DNA of 64,000 bases, taken from Porphyrobacter sp. Its GTDB lineage: Bacteria; Pseudomonadota; Alphaproteobacteria; Sphingomonadales; Sphingomonadaceae. Each line of letters opens with the position of its first letter. Position 1 is the stretch's first letter. The position numbers were made by a program, and so were the translations under genes. The notes below the pieces were generated by a model that did not search any database, had not been told where the DNA came from, and saw only the letters and a program-made list of their open reading frames with translations. Positions 11,895 through 21,589 of the stretch are shown here, in pieces. The stretch is taken from contig JAPZRO010000004.1 of the NCBI GenBank assembly GCA_027531395.1, positions 1,054,001-1,118,000 on the forward strand, written 5' to 3'.

Positions 11895-13121
11895 ATGCAG
11901 ATCGACCGCTCTCCCCTCGCCCGCCCCTTCCCCGCCATGCCCGCGATTGCCGGGGTGACCTTGCGCGTGGCACGGGCGCGCTACAAGGACTGGGACCGCG
12001 CCGATCTGACCTTCGCCGAACTGGCCGAAGGCACCAGCGTGGCGGGCGTCTTCACCAAAAGCGCCTGCGCCTCCTCCGAGGTCGAACTCGGGCGGCAGAA
12101 CGTGGCGCAAGGCGCTGCGCGGGCGCTGATCGTCAATGCGGGCAACTCCAATGCCTTTACCGGATATCGCGGGCGCGAGGCGGTCGAGGCAATCATGAAT
12201 CAGGTCTCGGGCGCGCTCGGCTGCCCGCGCGAGCAGGTGTTCGTCTCCTCGACCGGGGTGATCGGCGTGCCGCTGCCCAAGGACAAGGCGCGCGCCGGGA
12301 TTGCCGCCGCGCTCGAGGCCGCGCCCTGTGGCTGGGAAGATGCGGCCAACGCGATCGGCACCACCGACACCTTCGCCAAGGGCGCAGGCGCGAGCGCGAT
12401 GATCGGCGATACCCGCGTCGAACTGGCCGGGATCATCAAGGGCTCAGGGATGATCGCGCCCGACATGGCGACCATGCTCGGCTACATCTTCACCGACGCC
12501 AATGTGGCGCCGGCCTTCCTGCAGGAAGCGCTGGAGCGCGCCAATGCCGCGACATTCTCCTGCATCACGGTCGACGGCGACACCTCCACCAGCGACACGG
12601 TGATGGTCTTCGCCACCGGCAAGGCGGGCAATGCGCGGATCGAAAGCTGGGACAGCCCCGGCGCGGATGCCTTTGCCGCCGCACTGGCGGAGGTGTGCCG
12701 CAATCTTGCGCACCTCGTGGTGCGCGATGGCGAGGGCGCGCAGAAATTCATCACCATCCGCGTGAGCGGCGCCGCGAGTGATCAAAGCGCGCGCACCATC
12801 GGCCTTGCCATCGCCAATTCCCCGCTGGTCAAGACCGCAATCGCGGGCGAGGATGCCAACTGGGGCCGCGTGGTGATGGCGGTCGGCAAGGCGGGCGAAC
12901 CGGCCGACCGCGACAAGCTCTCGATCGCTTTCGGCGGCATCTGGACCGCGAAGAACGGCCTTCCGGTCGATGGCTATGACGAAGCGCCCGTGGCCGCGCA
13001 TCTCAAGGGCGAGGCAATCGACATCGCTGTCGATCTCGGCCTCGGGGACGGCCGCGCGAGCGTGTGGACCTGCGATCTCACCCACGGCTACATCGCGATC
13101 AACGCGGACTACCGCTCGTGA
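11895..13121 (+). CDS. argJ: Bifunctional ornithine acetyltransferase / N-acetylglutamate synthase
   Basis: Transfers the acetyl group from N-acetylornithine to glutamate and, in the bifunctional form, also from acetyl-CoA: the recycling step of arginine synthesis. The 408-residue precursor shows the autoproteolysis site MATMLGY; the Thr at residue 193 should become the N-terminal nucleophile of the beta chain. The upstream oxyanion-type region KGSGMIAPDM is intact, as is the C-terminal segment with WGRVVMAVGKAG. Whether the acetyl-CoA activity is kept cannot be told from sequence alone. The stop overlaps the GTG start of the next gene. Confidence 0.96.
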   Translation: MQIDRSPLARPFPAMPAIAGVTLRVARARYKDWDRADLTFAELAEGTSVAGVFTKSACASSEVELGRQNVAQGAARALIVNAGNSNAFTGYRGREAVEAIMNQVSGALGCPREQVFVSSTGVIGVPLPKDKARAGIAAALEAAPCGWEDAANAIGTTDTFAKGAGASAMIGDTRVELAGIIKGSGMIAPDMATMLGYIFTDANVAPAFLQEALERANAATFSCITVDGDTSTSDTVMVFATGKAGNARIESWDSPGADAFAAALAEVCRNLAHLVVRDGEGAQKFITIRVSGAASDQSARTIGLAIANSPLVKTAIAGEDANWGRVVMAVGKAGEPADRDKLSIAFGGIWTAKNGLPVDGYDEAPVAAHLKGEAIDIAVDLGLGDGRASVWTCDLTHGYIAINADYRS

Positions 13122-13912
13122 GCGCGCTCGATGACGAAATCCGCGATCTGATGCGCTTTGCCGCGCAGCGCTCGATGCTGCCGCGCTTCCGTGCCCTGGC
13201 CGCGCACGAGGTCGAGCTCAAGGGCGCGGACGATCCCGTCACCATCGTCGACCGCGAGGTCGAAAGCTTCCTCACCGAGGCCCTCACCCGCCTCGCGCCG
13301 GGCGTCGCCGTGGTGGGCGAGGAAGCCGCGCACGCCGACAGGAGCGTGCTCGAACATCTCTCCGGCCAGTGCTGGATCATCGACCCGCTCGACGGCACGG
13401 CCAACTTCGCGGAAGGCAAGGAGCCCTTCGGCATCATCGTCGCGCTGGCAGATAGCGGCCGTGCGGTGGCGGGGTGGATCTATGATCCGGTGAAGGACCG
13501 CTTCTGCCACGCCCGCGCGGGCGAAGGCGCCTTCGTCAATGGCGAGAAGATCGCGGCCCGCACCACAGGGCAGACGCCGCCCGTCACCGCGGTCAGTCGC
13601 ATCTTCCTCACGCCGGAGCAGTCGGCCATGGTCGATGCCAGGCTCGCGCCCCACTACACGCTGGTCGACATCCCGCGCTGCGCCGCCGAGCAATATCCGC
13701 GCCTCGCGCTAGGCGAGAACGACATCTCCAGCTTCAAGCGCACCTTCGCCTGGGATCACGCCGCAGGGGTGCTGTGGCTGAACGAGGCCGGCGGCAAGGC
13801 CGCGCGGCTCGATGGCAGCGAATACCGGGTCGACGAGCAGGACAAGCCCGGGCTGGTTGGGGCGTCGAGCCCGGCGATCTGGGACGAATTCGTGGGCCGG
13901 GTGCTCGCCTAG
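13118..13912 (+). CDS. Inositol-monophosphatase-family phosphatase
   Basis: A 264-residue Mg-dependent sugar-phosphatase-fold enzyme. The metal-site signatures are present: GEEAA, WIIDPLDGTANF (about residues 85-96) and WDHAAG near 211, plus the PVTIVDREVE segment near the start. Alternatives within the family are myo-inositol-1-phosphatase (SuhB), histidinol-phosphatase (HisN) and 3'-phosphoadenosine phosphatase (CysQ). In many alphaproteobacteria a HisN-type member supplies histidinol-phosphatase, but nothing here decides it. The start is a GTG whose TG is shared with the argJ TGA (GTGA), implying translational coupling. Confidence 0.85.
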   Translation: MSALDDEIRDLMRFAAQRSMLPRFRALAAHEVELKGADDPVTIVDREVESFLTEALTRLAPGVAVVGEEAAHADRSVLEHLSGQCWIIDPLDGTANFAEGKEPFGIIVALADSGRAVAGWIYDPVKDRFCHARAGEGAFVNGEKIAARTTGQTPPVTAVSRIFLTPEQSAMVDARLAPHYTLVDIPRCAAEQYPRLALGENDISSFKRTFAWDHAAGVLWLNEAGGKAARLDGSEYRVDEQDKPGLVGASSPAIWDEFVGRVLA

Positions 13913-13916
13913 GCGA

Positions 13917-14237
13917 TCACAGCTCGCTTTCGAGCCATGCCTTGAGCTGGCCCTTGGGCGCCGCGCCGAGCTTCTGCGCCACCGGCTTGCCGCCCTTGAA
14001 CAGCACCATCAGCGGGATCGACTGCACGCCCATCTGCGCGGCGATGTCGGTGTTCTCCATGATGTCGATCTTGGCGATCTTGACCTGACCGGCCAGCTCG
14101 TCGCTGATTTCCTCGAGCGCCGGGGCGATCATCTTGCAAGGGCCGCACCAGTCGGCCCAGAAATCGACCAGCACGGGGACATCGCTCCCCAGCACATCGG
14201 CTTCGAAGCTTGCATCGGTGACGTTGACGGTGGCCAT
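13917..14237 (-). CDS. trxA: Thioredoxin
   Basis: A cytosolic disulfide reductant of 106 residues with the exact active site WCGPCK (Cys31 and Cys34), the DIMENTDIA region, the cis-proline SIPLMVLF and the terminal helix. The internal ATG at 14237 (MATVNV) is preceded by GGAGATAGCGAA and gives canonical thioredoxin length; the ORF extends 16 codons further upstream without support. It is convergent with the phosphatase gene and lies just downstream of addA on the same strand, an arrangement seen in other alphaproteobacteria. Confidence 0.96.
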   Translation of the reverse strand: MATVNVTDASFEADVLGSDVPVLVDFWADWCGPCKMIAPALEEISDELAGQVKIAKIDIMENTDIAAQMGVQSIPLMVLFKGGKPVAQKLGAAPKGQLKAWLESEL

Positions 14238-14308
14238 TTCGCTATCTCCTTTGGCGGACGAGCATAGGGGCGCGCCGCGTTGCATTGCAATCTAGTGACG
14301 GCAGGTTT

Positions 14309-17300
14309 TCACTCAATATCCGGCAGGGGCAAGGATTGCTGCGTGCTCTGCAAGGCCTGCTTGTGCGCGGCGAGCGCGTCGGAGGCGAGTTCGAACAGCA
14401 CCGGGGCATGGGTGTAGAGCACCCCGGCACGCACTTCGCGGCCCGGATAGATAGCCTCCAGCGCGGCGGCATAGGCGGCCATCTGCCGCAGCGTGGCGAG
14501 CGGAATGGCGGCGGCGCTGGCGGGCGGGCGGCGGGTGGTCTTGAAATCGACCACGGTGATGCGCTCCTCCTCGATCAGCAGCCGGTCGGCGGTGCCGGCG
14601 ACCACCACCCCGTCGACGATCGCGGCGAGCGGCACTTCGGCCAGTGCTGCGCCGGAGAAGATCGCGGCAAAGCCCGGATGATCGAGCACGCCCGATGCCG
14701 CGGCGAGCATCTCGGTCCGCGCGGGTTCGGGCAGATCGCCCGCCTGCCGTTCGAGCCAGCGCCGCGCCGCCGCTTCGCGCGCTTCGGCGGGGACATCGGG
14801 CAGGCGTTCGAGCAGCTTGTGGATCAGGCTCCCGCGCCGCGCCGCATCGCGCGCGGCCTCGGGCGGCAGCGGCGGCTCGGCCCCCGCCTCCTCGCCTGCA
14901 GCCGAAGGGGCGAGCGGGCGCGGCGGACGCGGTTCGGGGCCGATCGGGGTGGTCATCCAGCGCGGCAGATCGGGCAGCGCCTCGCCTGCCCCGGTGCTGT
15001 CCTGCGCTTCCAGCGGCGCGGCGCGCAGGCCCCATTCCTTGCGCCACAGCCACACGGGATCGGCCAGTTCCTCGCCCTCGAACAGCGGTGCGAGCCGGGC
15101 ATACCAGCTGTCTTCATGGGGCTCGCCCTTCTTCGCTTCCCTCTTGTTCAGCGATCCGCCGATGAACAGCGCTTCCTCGGCGCGGGTGAGCGCGACGTAG
15201 AGCAGCCGCCAGTGCTCCTGCATCGCGGCGCGCTCCGCCGCTTCGTCCGCTTCGCTGACCCGCCCGGCCTTCTCGTGCTTGGCCAGCGGCGGCAGCGGCA
15301 CCGCGCGGCGGCGGCCGGGATCAAGGCCGAAGGGATCATCCTCCAGCGCCAGATCGCCCGGATCGCCGGGCGCGCCGGTGGCGTCGGCGAGGATCACGAT
15401 CGGCGCCTGCAGCCCCTTGGAGCCATGCACCGTCATCACCCGCACCTGCCCGCTGGCACTGTCCGAATCGCGCTTGAGGTCGCCCGTTCCGGCATCGAAC
15501 CACGTCAGGAACCCGGCAAGGCTCGGCCAGTGCTCGGCCTCGTAGGCAAAGGCGGCGTTGAGCAGTTCGTCGAGCGGATCATTGGCCTCCGCCCCGAGCC
15601 GTTCGACCAGCTTGGCACGGCCCTGCCACGGGCCAGTCAGCAGCCAGGAGATGAGCGCCTGCGGGGTGTGGTAATCGGCGCGGCGCAGCAGATCGCGCAG
15701 TTTCTCCGCGGTCTCGGCCACGAAGGTCGGCGCATCCTCGCGCCGGAGGTGATCCCACAGGCGCTGCTTGGGCAGACGCGGGACGTGTACGAGTATCTCG
15801 TCCTGCGTCCACCCGATCAGCGGAGAGGCGAGGAGGTTGGCAAGGCTCAGATCGTCCTGCGGCTGCGCGGCAAAGCGCAGGGCCGCGAGCACGTCCTTCA
15901 CCGCCAGCGGCGCGCCGAGCCGCAGCCGGTCGATCCCCGCCACCGGAACGCCGCGCGCGTGGAGCTTGGCGACGATCTGCGCGGCGAGTTCCTTACGCTG
16001 GCGCACCAGCACCATGATGTCGCCCGCCTGCGCGTGGCGACGGGAGCCCTTCTCCAGCACGAAAGGCTCGTCGAGGGTGACCCAGCGGCGCACCTGTTCG
16101 GCGATCTTGTCCGCGAGCAGGGTGTCGTTGCGCGGCACCCAGTCGCGCTCGCTCCCGCTGTCCTCTTCCTCCTCCTCGCCGCCATCCCCGGCAGCAGCCG
16201 TGACAAACACCGGCGGCCACAGCGTGACAAGGCCGGGTCGCTCGTCGCCCTCGTGCTTTGCCGGGGCCTCGTCGAGCCCGAATTCGCCGAAGCCGAGCAG
16301 CGCGATCATGCGGTTGACGAAACCGAGTACGATATCGGCGGTGCGGAACGAGCGGCCGAGATCGAGATCCTCCCAGCCCGGCTCGCGGCGGTTGGTGCGG
16401 CTGGCGCGGATGCCGCTACGCGCGGCGTCGATCCGCGCGAAGATGCGCTCCTTGGCGCGGGCGAAGTTTTCCGGGCTGGTGCCCTGGAAGCCGAAGATCG
16501 CCTGCTTGTAATCGCCGACGGTGAAGATCGTGCGCAGCTTGTCGCCGCGCGCGCCCTCGCCGGAGAAGAAGTCGTCGATCAGCGCCTCGACGATGTCCCA
16601 CTGGCTCTGGTTGGTGTCCTGCGCCTCGTCGATCAGGATGTGGTCGAAGTGGCGATCGAGCTTGTAGCGGATCCAGTCGGCGGCCTCGGACCGGCCGAGC
16701 AGCGCCGCGGCCTTGCGGATCAGGTCGGCGAAATCGAGCCAGCCCTCGCGCGCCTTGCGCGCGTCCCAGCGCACCGCGAAGGCCCGCCCGATTTCGAGCG
16801 CGCTGGTGACGGTCTCGGCGCAGGCGAGCAGCGCGCGGCGTTCCTCGACCAGCCGCAGGGCCTCGGCGATTTCATCCTGCCGCGCGGGGAACATGGGATC
16901 GGCCTTGGCGGGCGCCTCCATCTTGCGCGGATCGCCGTCCTTCTTGAGCACGGTAGAGTAGAACCCCGCAGCCGCCGCGACGCGCGCCTGTCCGTCGAGC
17001 GCCAGCCATTGGCGGATGAAGGCCGCCGTCTCCTGCCCGGTCTTGGCGTTCCAGCCATCGAGCGCGGGCAGCATGGCTTCGAGCTGGTGATCGGGGAAGG
17101 TGTCGGGATCGAGCGGTTCGTTCGCCCAGGCCTCGTCCGCATCGGCGGGCATGTCGAGCAGCTGGCGCACCCGCGCAGCCATTGGCGGTTGCCAGCTGCC
17201 CGGCCCCTCCCACAGCTCCTGCGCCCCGGCGGCGCGCATCAGCCACTTGTGGAGCGCGCCGGGATCCTTGCGGGTGGTGAACCGGGTGAGGCCGTCGAGG

Positions 17301-17842
17301 ATGCCGATGTCGTTGCTCCGCTCGGCTTCCTCGACCATGTCGGTCAGCACCGCGCGCGCCAGCAGTTCGGAGCTGCGATCATCGAGCACCCGCGTCCCCG
17401 GCGCGAGGCCGGCTTCCTCGGGGAAATTGCCGATCAGATATTGCGCGAAGGCGTGGATGGTATCGATCCTGAGGCCGCCGCCGGGGCAGTCGAGCACGCT
17501 CGCGAACAGGCTGCGCGCGCGTTCCTGCGTGGCCGGACCGATATCCGCGCCGAGATAGCCCAGCTCCTTCGCCAGCACCGCCGCGGGCAGCCGCACCCAG
17601 CGCGCCAGCACCGCGTTGATACGGTTCGCCATCTCCGCCGCGCCCGCCTTGGTGAAGGTCAGGCACAGGATCTGTGACGGCTCGACATCGGGCAGCAGCA
17701 GCAACCGCAGCACCCGGGCCGAAAGCACCTGCGTCTTGCCCGTCCCCGCCGAGGCCGAGAGCCAGACATTGGCTTCCGGCTCGGCCGCGGTGAGCTGGTT
17801 GTCCCGGAGCGGGAAGACGAGGCCGTTTCCGCCGCCGCTCAT
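14309..17842 (-). CDS. addA: AddA helicase-nuclease subunit (double-strand break repair)
   Basis: UvrD/RecB-like superfamily-1 helicase with a C-terminal nuclease; with AddB it resects double-strand breaks and loads RecA. Of 1177 residues, the Walker A SAGTGKTQ lies at 31-38 and LTFTKAGAAEM follows at about 61. The DEAQDTNQSQW helicase box, the VMTVHGSKGLQAP motif and the late ALTRAEEALF box are all visible. The RecB-type nuclease motif VVDFKTTRRP is near residue 1095. Its start ATG overlaps the addB stop (17839-17842), so the two subunits should be made stoichiometrically. Confidence 0.95.
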   Translation of the reverse strand: MSGGGNGLVFPLRDNQLTAAEPEANVWLSASAGTGKTQVLSARVLRLLLLPDVEPSQILCLTFTKAGAAEMANRINAVLARWVRLPAAVLAKELGYLGADIGPATQERARSLFASVLDCPGGGLRIDTIHAFAQYLIGNFPEEAGLAPGTRVLDDRSSELLARAVLTDMVEEAERSNDIGILDGLTRFTTRKDPGALHKWLMRAAGAQELWEGPGSWQPPMAARVRQLLDMPADADEAWANEPLDPDTFPDHQLEAMLPALDGWNAKTGQETAAFIRQWLALDGQARVAAAAGFYSTVLKKDGDPRKMEAPAKADPMFPARQDEIAEALRLVEERRALLACAETVTSALEIGRAFAVRWDARKAREGWLDFADLIRKAAALLGRSEAADWIRYKLDRHFDHILIDEAQDTNQSQWDIVEALIDDFFSGEGARGDKLRTIFTVGDYKQAIFGFQGTSPENFARAKERIFARIDAARSGIRASRTNRREPGWEDLDLGRSFRTADIVLGFVNRMIALLGFGEFGLDEAPAKHEGDERPGLVTLWPPVFVTAAAGDGGEEEEEDSGSERDWVPRNDTLLADKIAEQVRRWVTLDEPFVLEKGSRRHAQAGDIMVLVRQRKELAAQIVAKLHARGVPVAGIDRLRLGAPLAVKDVLAALRFAAQPQDDLSLANLLASPLIGWTQDEILVHVPRLPKQRLWDHLRREDAPTFVAETAEKLRDLLRRADYHTPQALISWLLTGPWQGRAKLVERLGAEANDPLDELLNAAFAYEAEHWPSLAGFLTWFDAGTGDLKRDSDSASGQVRVMTVHGSKGLQAPIVILADATGAPGDPGDLALEDDPFGLDPGRRRAVPLPPLAKHEKAGRVSEADEAAERAAMQEHWRLLYVALTRAEEALFIGGSLNKREAKKGEPHEDSWYARLAPLFEGEELADPVWLWRKEWGLRAAPLEAQDSTGAGEALPDLPRWMTTPIGPEPRPPRPLAPSAAGEEAGAEPPLPPEAARDAARRGSLIHKLLERLPDVPAEAREAAARRWLERQAGDLPEPARTEMLAAASGVLDHPGFAAIFSGAALAEVPLAAIVDGVVVAGTADRLLIEEERITVVDFKTTRRPPASAAAIPLATLRQMAAYAAALEAIYPGREVRAGVLYTHAPVLFELASDALAAHKQALQSTQQSLPLPDIE

Positions 17843-20800
17843 GCCTCGCCCCCCTCATCGGTCAGGCGCACCAGCCATTCCTCCAGCCGCATCAGCTGGT
17901 CATATTCGTTGTAGCCCTTGTAATCGGGGTTCTCGCGCGCGGTGAAAGGCCTGCGGCCCTTGATGTATTCGCGGATCGCGAGATGCAGCTTTTCGGTGTG
18001 GTGGGGCAGGAATTTCTCCGGCTCCAGTCCGCCTTCCCGCGATGAAAGCTTCATCGGGCTCATGCGCTTGCCGAAGCCGTCATCCTTCTTGCCGAACGAC
18101 CAGTATTCGAAGCCCGTCGCCGCAGCTGCGGGGACGCCTTCTGCGGCAAAGCCTCCGGCCTCGGCGATCAGGCCGAGCAGACCGAGCTGGAGCGCAAAGC
18201 CTGCCTCGACCTCCGCCTTGCTCGGCACACGGCCGGTCTTGTAGTCGACGATCGCAAGGCTGCCGTCGGGAAGCCGGTCGACCCGGTCGGCGCGGCCCAT
18301 GACCTTGACCCCGTCGACCACCATCGCGCCCGAAATCTCGGATGCGAGCACCGTGCGCCCCTCGGCCTCGGCCTCGCGCACCCATTGCTCGAAGCGGGTG
18401 AGCGCGGCGATCAGGCGCGGCTGCCACAGCGCGCGGAATAGCGGGTGGACGCGCTCGGCGGCGAAATGTTCTTCGGCGAAGCGGTCGATCGCCAGCCCGG
18501 GATCGGTGGCACGCGCCTTGTGCCATTGATCCAGAATGTCATGCACCAGCGTCCCTCGCAGCGCCGGATCGCTGAAGGGATCGGCGCTCAGCGGATCGAG
18601 CCGCCTCAGCCCGAGGATCGCCTGGGCATAGAACTGGTAGGGATCGCCCAGCAGCCGGTCGAGCGCGGTCACCCTGATCGGCACGTCGCGCTTGTCGGGC
18701 GCGGGATCGGGCGCGGGGCGCGGATAGGGGTCTGCTGGCGGACGCTGCCGGTCGAGATGCGGCAGCAGCGCGGGAATCCGGCTCTCGCGGTGATCCTTGG
18801 CCAGATCATCGCCGAGCAACGCCTCGACCCGCAGCAGGAAGCGCGAGGGCAGCGTCGGCCCCTCGGCATCGCGCAAGGCGCGGCTCAGCACGACCTCGGG
18901 CGCGCCCATGCAGCCGGCAAGGTCATGCGCGGCAAGGCCGATGCGGAACTCCGCCCCCGGCACGCCGAGCGCGCGCAGGATCGCGGGCGCGAGCAGCGCG
19001 TCGGCGCCGGGCGGCTGGGGCCATGAGCCTTCGTTCAATCCGCCGCAGATCACGAGGTCGGCGCGCGCCATGCGCGCTTCGAGCAGACCGTAGATCGCCA
19101 CGCGCGGATGCCCGCCATAGCCGGGGCGCACGGCAACCGCGTCCATGCAATCGCGCAAGGCCCCGCCGAGGTCGGCGGTTTCGATCATCGTGCCGAGCGC
19201 CTGCGAATGGCCGCGCAGCTCCTCGATCAGGGTGCCGAGCGCGCGGCCGTCCTCGCGCTCCCACACGGCGATCCCGGCAAAGGCCTCGCCCGCGCGGGCC
19301 AGCCGGTCGAGCGCCTCGGCCAGCGGGATGACGGCGGGCCAGTCGCCAAGCGGCGCGACCAGCGCCTCGGCCTCGTCCCACCAGCCTTCGACCTTGGCCT
19401 CGCGCGCCGCCTTGCGCAGCGGCTCCAGCCCGGGCGCGAGCGCCGGGCCGCGCAATTCGCGGTCGAAGGCGCGCAGGCCCTTCAGCCAGTCGCGGCGCGC
19501 CTCCGGCTCCTGCCCGCGCACCAGCGGATGGGCGAAAGCGGCGACGAGATGGGCGGGATCGGGGCCTTCGGCGGCGATCTCCGCCAGCAGCCCGAACAGC
19601 CGGCCCGCAGGTGTCAGCGCCAGCGGGCGACCGGCGGAATCGTCGGCCGCGATGTTCCAGCGTTCGAGATGCTGCACCACCCGCCGCGCGAGGCCGCGAT
19701 CGGCGGTGACGACCGCGATGCGCTTCTCCGGTGCTTCGAGCGCCTCGCGCACCAGCAGCGCGATGCCTTGCGCTTCCTCCTCGATGGTGGCGCTGGTCAT
19801 CAGCCGCACGCCAGCCAGCCGGCGCTTGTCTGCATCGAGGTCGATCCACGAACGACTCGCCTGCGGGGGCAGGAACAGCGAGGAGATCGCGCGGCTGCGC
19901 GCCGGTTCGGCGGCGCCCATCCCGCGCCGGTGCCACGGCTGCACCTCGGCGCGGTTCACGCCCATGCGGTTCAGCAGCAGCTTCAAGTGATATTGCGGAT
20001 GGGTGAGCGCGTCCTGCGCACCGAACACCGGCCCGCCCGGCTGCGCCGAAGCCCCCGCCAGCCCGACTTCGTCCCACGCGGCCTCATCCATCTCGCGGTC
20101 GAGATCGGGCAGGATCACCGCGCCTTGCGGCAGTTCGGCGATCACCCGCAGCAGCCGCGCCAGCGCGGGCGCGGCGCTGGTGACCCCGGCAGCGACAATC
20201 GGATGCGGCGGCGGCGCCTCCTTCCAGCGCTTCGCGGCGGCGGCGAACAACAGGTTGCGCCGGGTTGCGGCATCGACCTCGCCGCGCTCGGCCAGCACGA
20301 AGTTCCAGCGCGTATTGACCCGCGAGAACAGGCGGATGGCCCGCTTCCAGTGCTCGGCAAGGCCGGCGACGCTATCAAGCACAGCCTCGCTTTCCCACAG
20401 GTCGGCGACGGTCTTCTCCTCGACCAGCAGCCGGTCCATCGTCCGCGCCATCTCGCGCGCGAGATTGAGCCGCGCGCGGCCCGGCAGGGGCTCCATCCCC
20501 TCCGGTTTGCGCTCCTCGGCGATCAGGCGGTCGAGCGTCAGCCAGCGCGCCACCGGATCGCAGGCCGGCGGAATGTCCGCCGCGCCCAGCGGATCGAGCG
20601 CCGCCCCGAGCTTCTCGTCGAGATCGAGATCGCCCACCGCGACCATGCGCGGCATCAGCAACCCGCCCTCGCCATTGGCACCCGCGTGGCGGATGAAGGC
20701 CTCGGAGAGGGTGCGCGCGGCGCGGCTCGAGGGCACCAGCAGGGTCAAGCGGGCAAGGCCGAAGCCCTCTTCACGGTAGCGCGGGACGATCCCCGCGACG

Positions 20801-20871
20801 AGCGCATCGGCAAAGCCGCGATGGGCCGCGATGGAATAGACCAGCGGACCGGCTAGGCGCGCTTCAACCAC
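17839..20871 (-). CDS. addB: AddB subunit of the AddAB helicase-nuclease
   Basis: A 1010-residue partner of AddA. The N-terminal helicase-like part is degenerate (LTLLVPSSRAARTL in place of Walker A), as expected for alphaproteobacterial AddB. The C-terminal PD-(D/E)XK nuclease shows GRADRVDRLPDGSLAIVDYKTGR near residue 870, with the catalytic Asp and Lys. The Cys residues that ligate an iron-sulfur cluster in Bacillus AddB are not evident, again typical of this lineage. The start ATG overlaps the murU 3' end by eight bases, and the stop overlaps addA. Confidence 0.92.
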   Translation of the reverse strand: MVEARLAGPLVYSIAAHRGFADALVAGIVPRYREEGFGLARLTLLVPSSRAARTLSEAFIRHAGANGEGGLLMPRMVAVGDLDLDEKLGAALDPLGAADIPPACDPVARWLTLDRLIAEERKPEGMEPLPGRARLNLAREMARTMDRLLVEEKTVADLWESEAVLDSVAGLAEHWKRAIRLFSRVNTRWNFVLAERGEVDAATRRNLLFAAAAKRWKEAPPPHPIVAAGVTSAAPALARLLRVIAELPQGAVILPDLDREMDEAAWDEVGLAGASAQPGGPVFGAQDALTHPQYHLKLLLNRMGVNRAEVQPWHRRGMGAAEPARSRAISSLFLPPQASRSWIDLDADKRRLAGVRLMTSATIEEEAQGIALLVREALEAPEKRIAVVTADRGLARRVVQHLERWNIAADDSAGRPLALTPAGRLFGLLAEIAAEGPDPAHLVAAFAHPLVRGQEPEARRDWLKGLRAFDRELRGPALAPGLEPLRKAAREAKVEGWWDEAEALVAPLGDWPAVIPLAEALDRLARAGEAFAGIAVWEREDGRALGTLIEELRGHSQALGTMIETADLGGALRDCMDAVAVRPGYGGHPRVAIYGLLEARMARADLVICGGLNEGSWPQPPGADALLAPAILRALGVPGAEFRIGLAAHDLAGCMGAPEVVLSRALRDAEGPTLPSRFLLRVEALLGDDLAKDHRESRIPALLPHLDRQRPPADPYPRPAPDPAPDKRDVPIRVTALDRLLGDPYQFYAQAILGLRRLDPLSADPFSDPALRGTLVHDILDQWHKARATDPGLAIDRFAEEHFAAERVHPLFRALWQPRLIAALTRFEQWVREAEAEGRTVLASEISGAMVVDGVKVMGRADRVDRLPDGSLAIVDYKTGRVPSKAEVEAGFALQLGLLGLIAEAGGFAAEGVPAAAATGFEYWSFGKKDDGFGKRMSPMKLSSREGGLEPEKFLPHHTEKLHLAIREYIKGRRPFTARENPDYKGYNEYDQLMRLEEWLVRLTDEGGEA

Positions 20872-21589
20872 CCGTCAGCGCCTCCTCGGTCGGGCGGATC
20901 GCCTGCGGCGTGCCCACTTCGAACCACAGCCCGCTGAACGAGAGGCCATAGAGCCGTCCCTCGGCAATCGCGCGGTTCCACAGGATGTTGGTCGAGAACG
21001 GCCCGTCCGGCGCGTCGCGCAGCAGGCGGTGGCTGACCAGCTGGATGCCGGTGTAGATGAAGGGCGCGATCCGCCCGTCGCGGCGACGCGAGAGCTTGCC
21101 CAGCGGGTCCATGTGGAAATCGCCCGGCCCGCTGAAATTGACCGCGCGCGCGTGCGGCACCAGCAGCAGCAGCGCGTCCATCTGGTCAGGGTTCCAGCGC
21201 CGCGACAGTTCGGCAAAGGCGTTGTTCGGCCCGTCGAGCCAGATGTTGTCGGCGTTCAAGGCGAAGAAGGGATCGGGCAGGTGCGGCAAGGCCCGGATCA
21301 TCCCGCCGCCGGTTTCGAGCAGCAGGTCGCGCTCGTCCGAGACCGTCACCTTCGGCACCTTGCGCGCGGTGACATGGGCCTCGAGCGCATCGGCGAGGTA
21401 GTGGACATTGACCACCGCACGCGCCACGCCGGCATCGGCCAGCCGGTCGAGCGCATGGTCGATCAGCGGCTTGCCCGCGACGCGCACCATCGGCTTGGGC
21501 TGGGTCGCGGTCAGCGGACGCATCCGCTTGCCCAGCCCTGCGGCGAGCACCATCGCGGTGTCCGAGGCGAGCGGGGGCTTGCCGCTCAT
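20864..21589 (-). CDS. murU: N-acetylmuramate-1-phosphate uridylyltransferase-type nucleotidyltransferase
   Basis: A 241-residue sugar-nucleotidyltransferase. The nucleotide-binding signature is AAGLGKRMRPLT (about residues 16-27), followed by KPMVRVAGKPLIDHAL; the metal-binding aspartate is in FALNADNIW. Adjacency to amgK is the diagnostic context for MurU, which turns MurNAc-1-P plus UTP into UDP-MurNAc and bypasses MurA (the fosfomycin target). A glucose-1-phosphate or mannose-1-phosphate enzyme is the alternative on sequence alone. It overlaps amgK by four bases (ATGA). Confidence 0.85.
   Translation of the reverse strand: MSGKPPLASDTAMVLAAGLGKRMRPLTATQPKPMVRVAGKPLIDHALDRLADAGVARAVVNVHYLADALEAHVTARKVPKVTVSDERDLLLETGGGMIRALPHLPDPFFALNADNIWLDGPNNAFAELSRRWNPDQMDALLLLVPHARAVNFSGPGDFHMDPLGKLSRRRDGRIAPFIYTGIQLVSHRLLRDAPDGPFSTNILWNRAIAEGRLYGLSFSGLWFEVGTPQAIRPTEEALTGG

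Noticed and set aside
14285..17677. Very long plus-strand open frame (over 1100 codons) opposite addA
   Set aside because: Arg/Gly/Ala-biased shadow of addA caused by GC-rich codons; addA on the other strand has all helicase and nuclease motifs.
19108..20856. Plus-strand open frame opposite addB
   Set aside because: Same antisense artefact; addB has a nuclease motif and overlaps its neighbours correctly.
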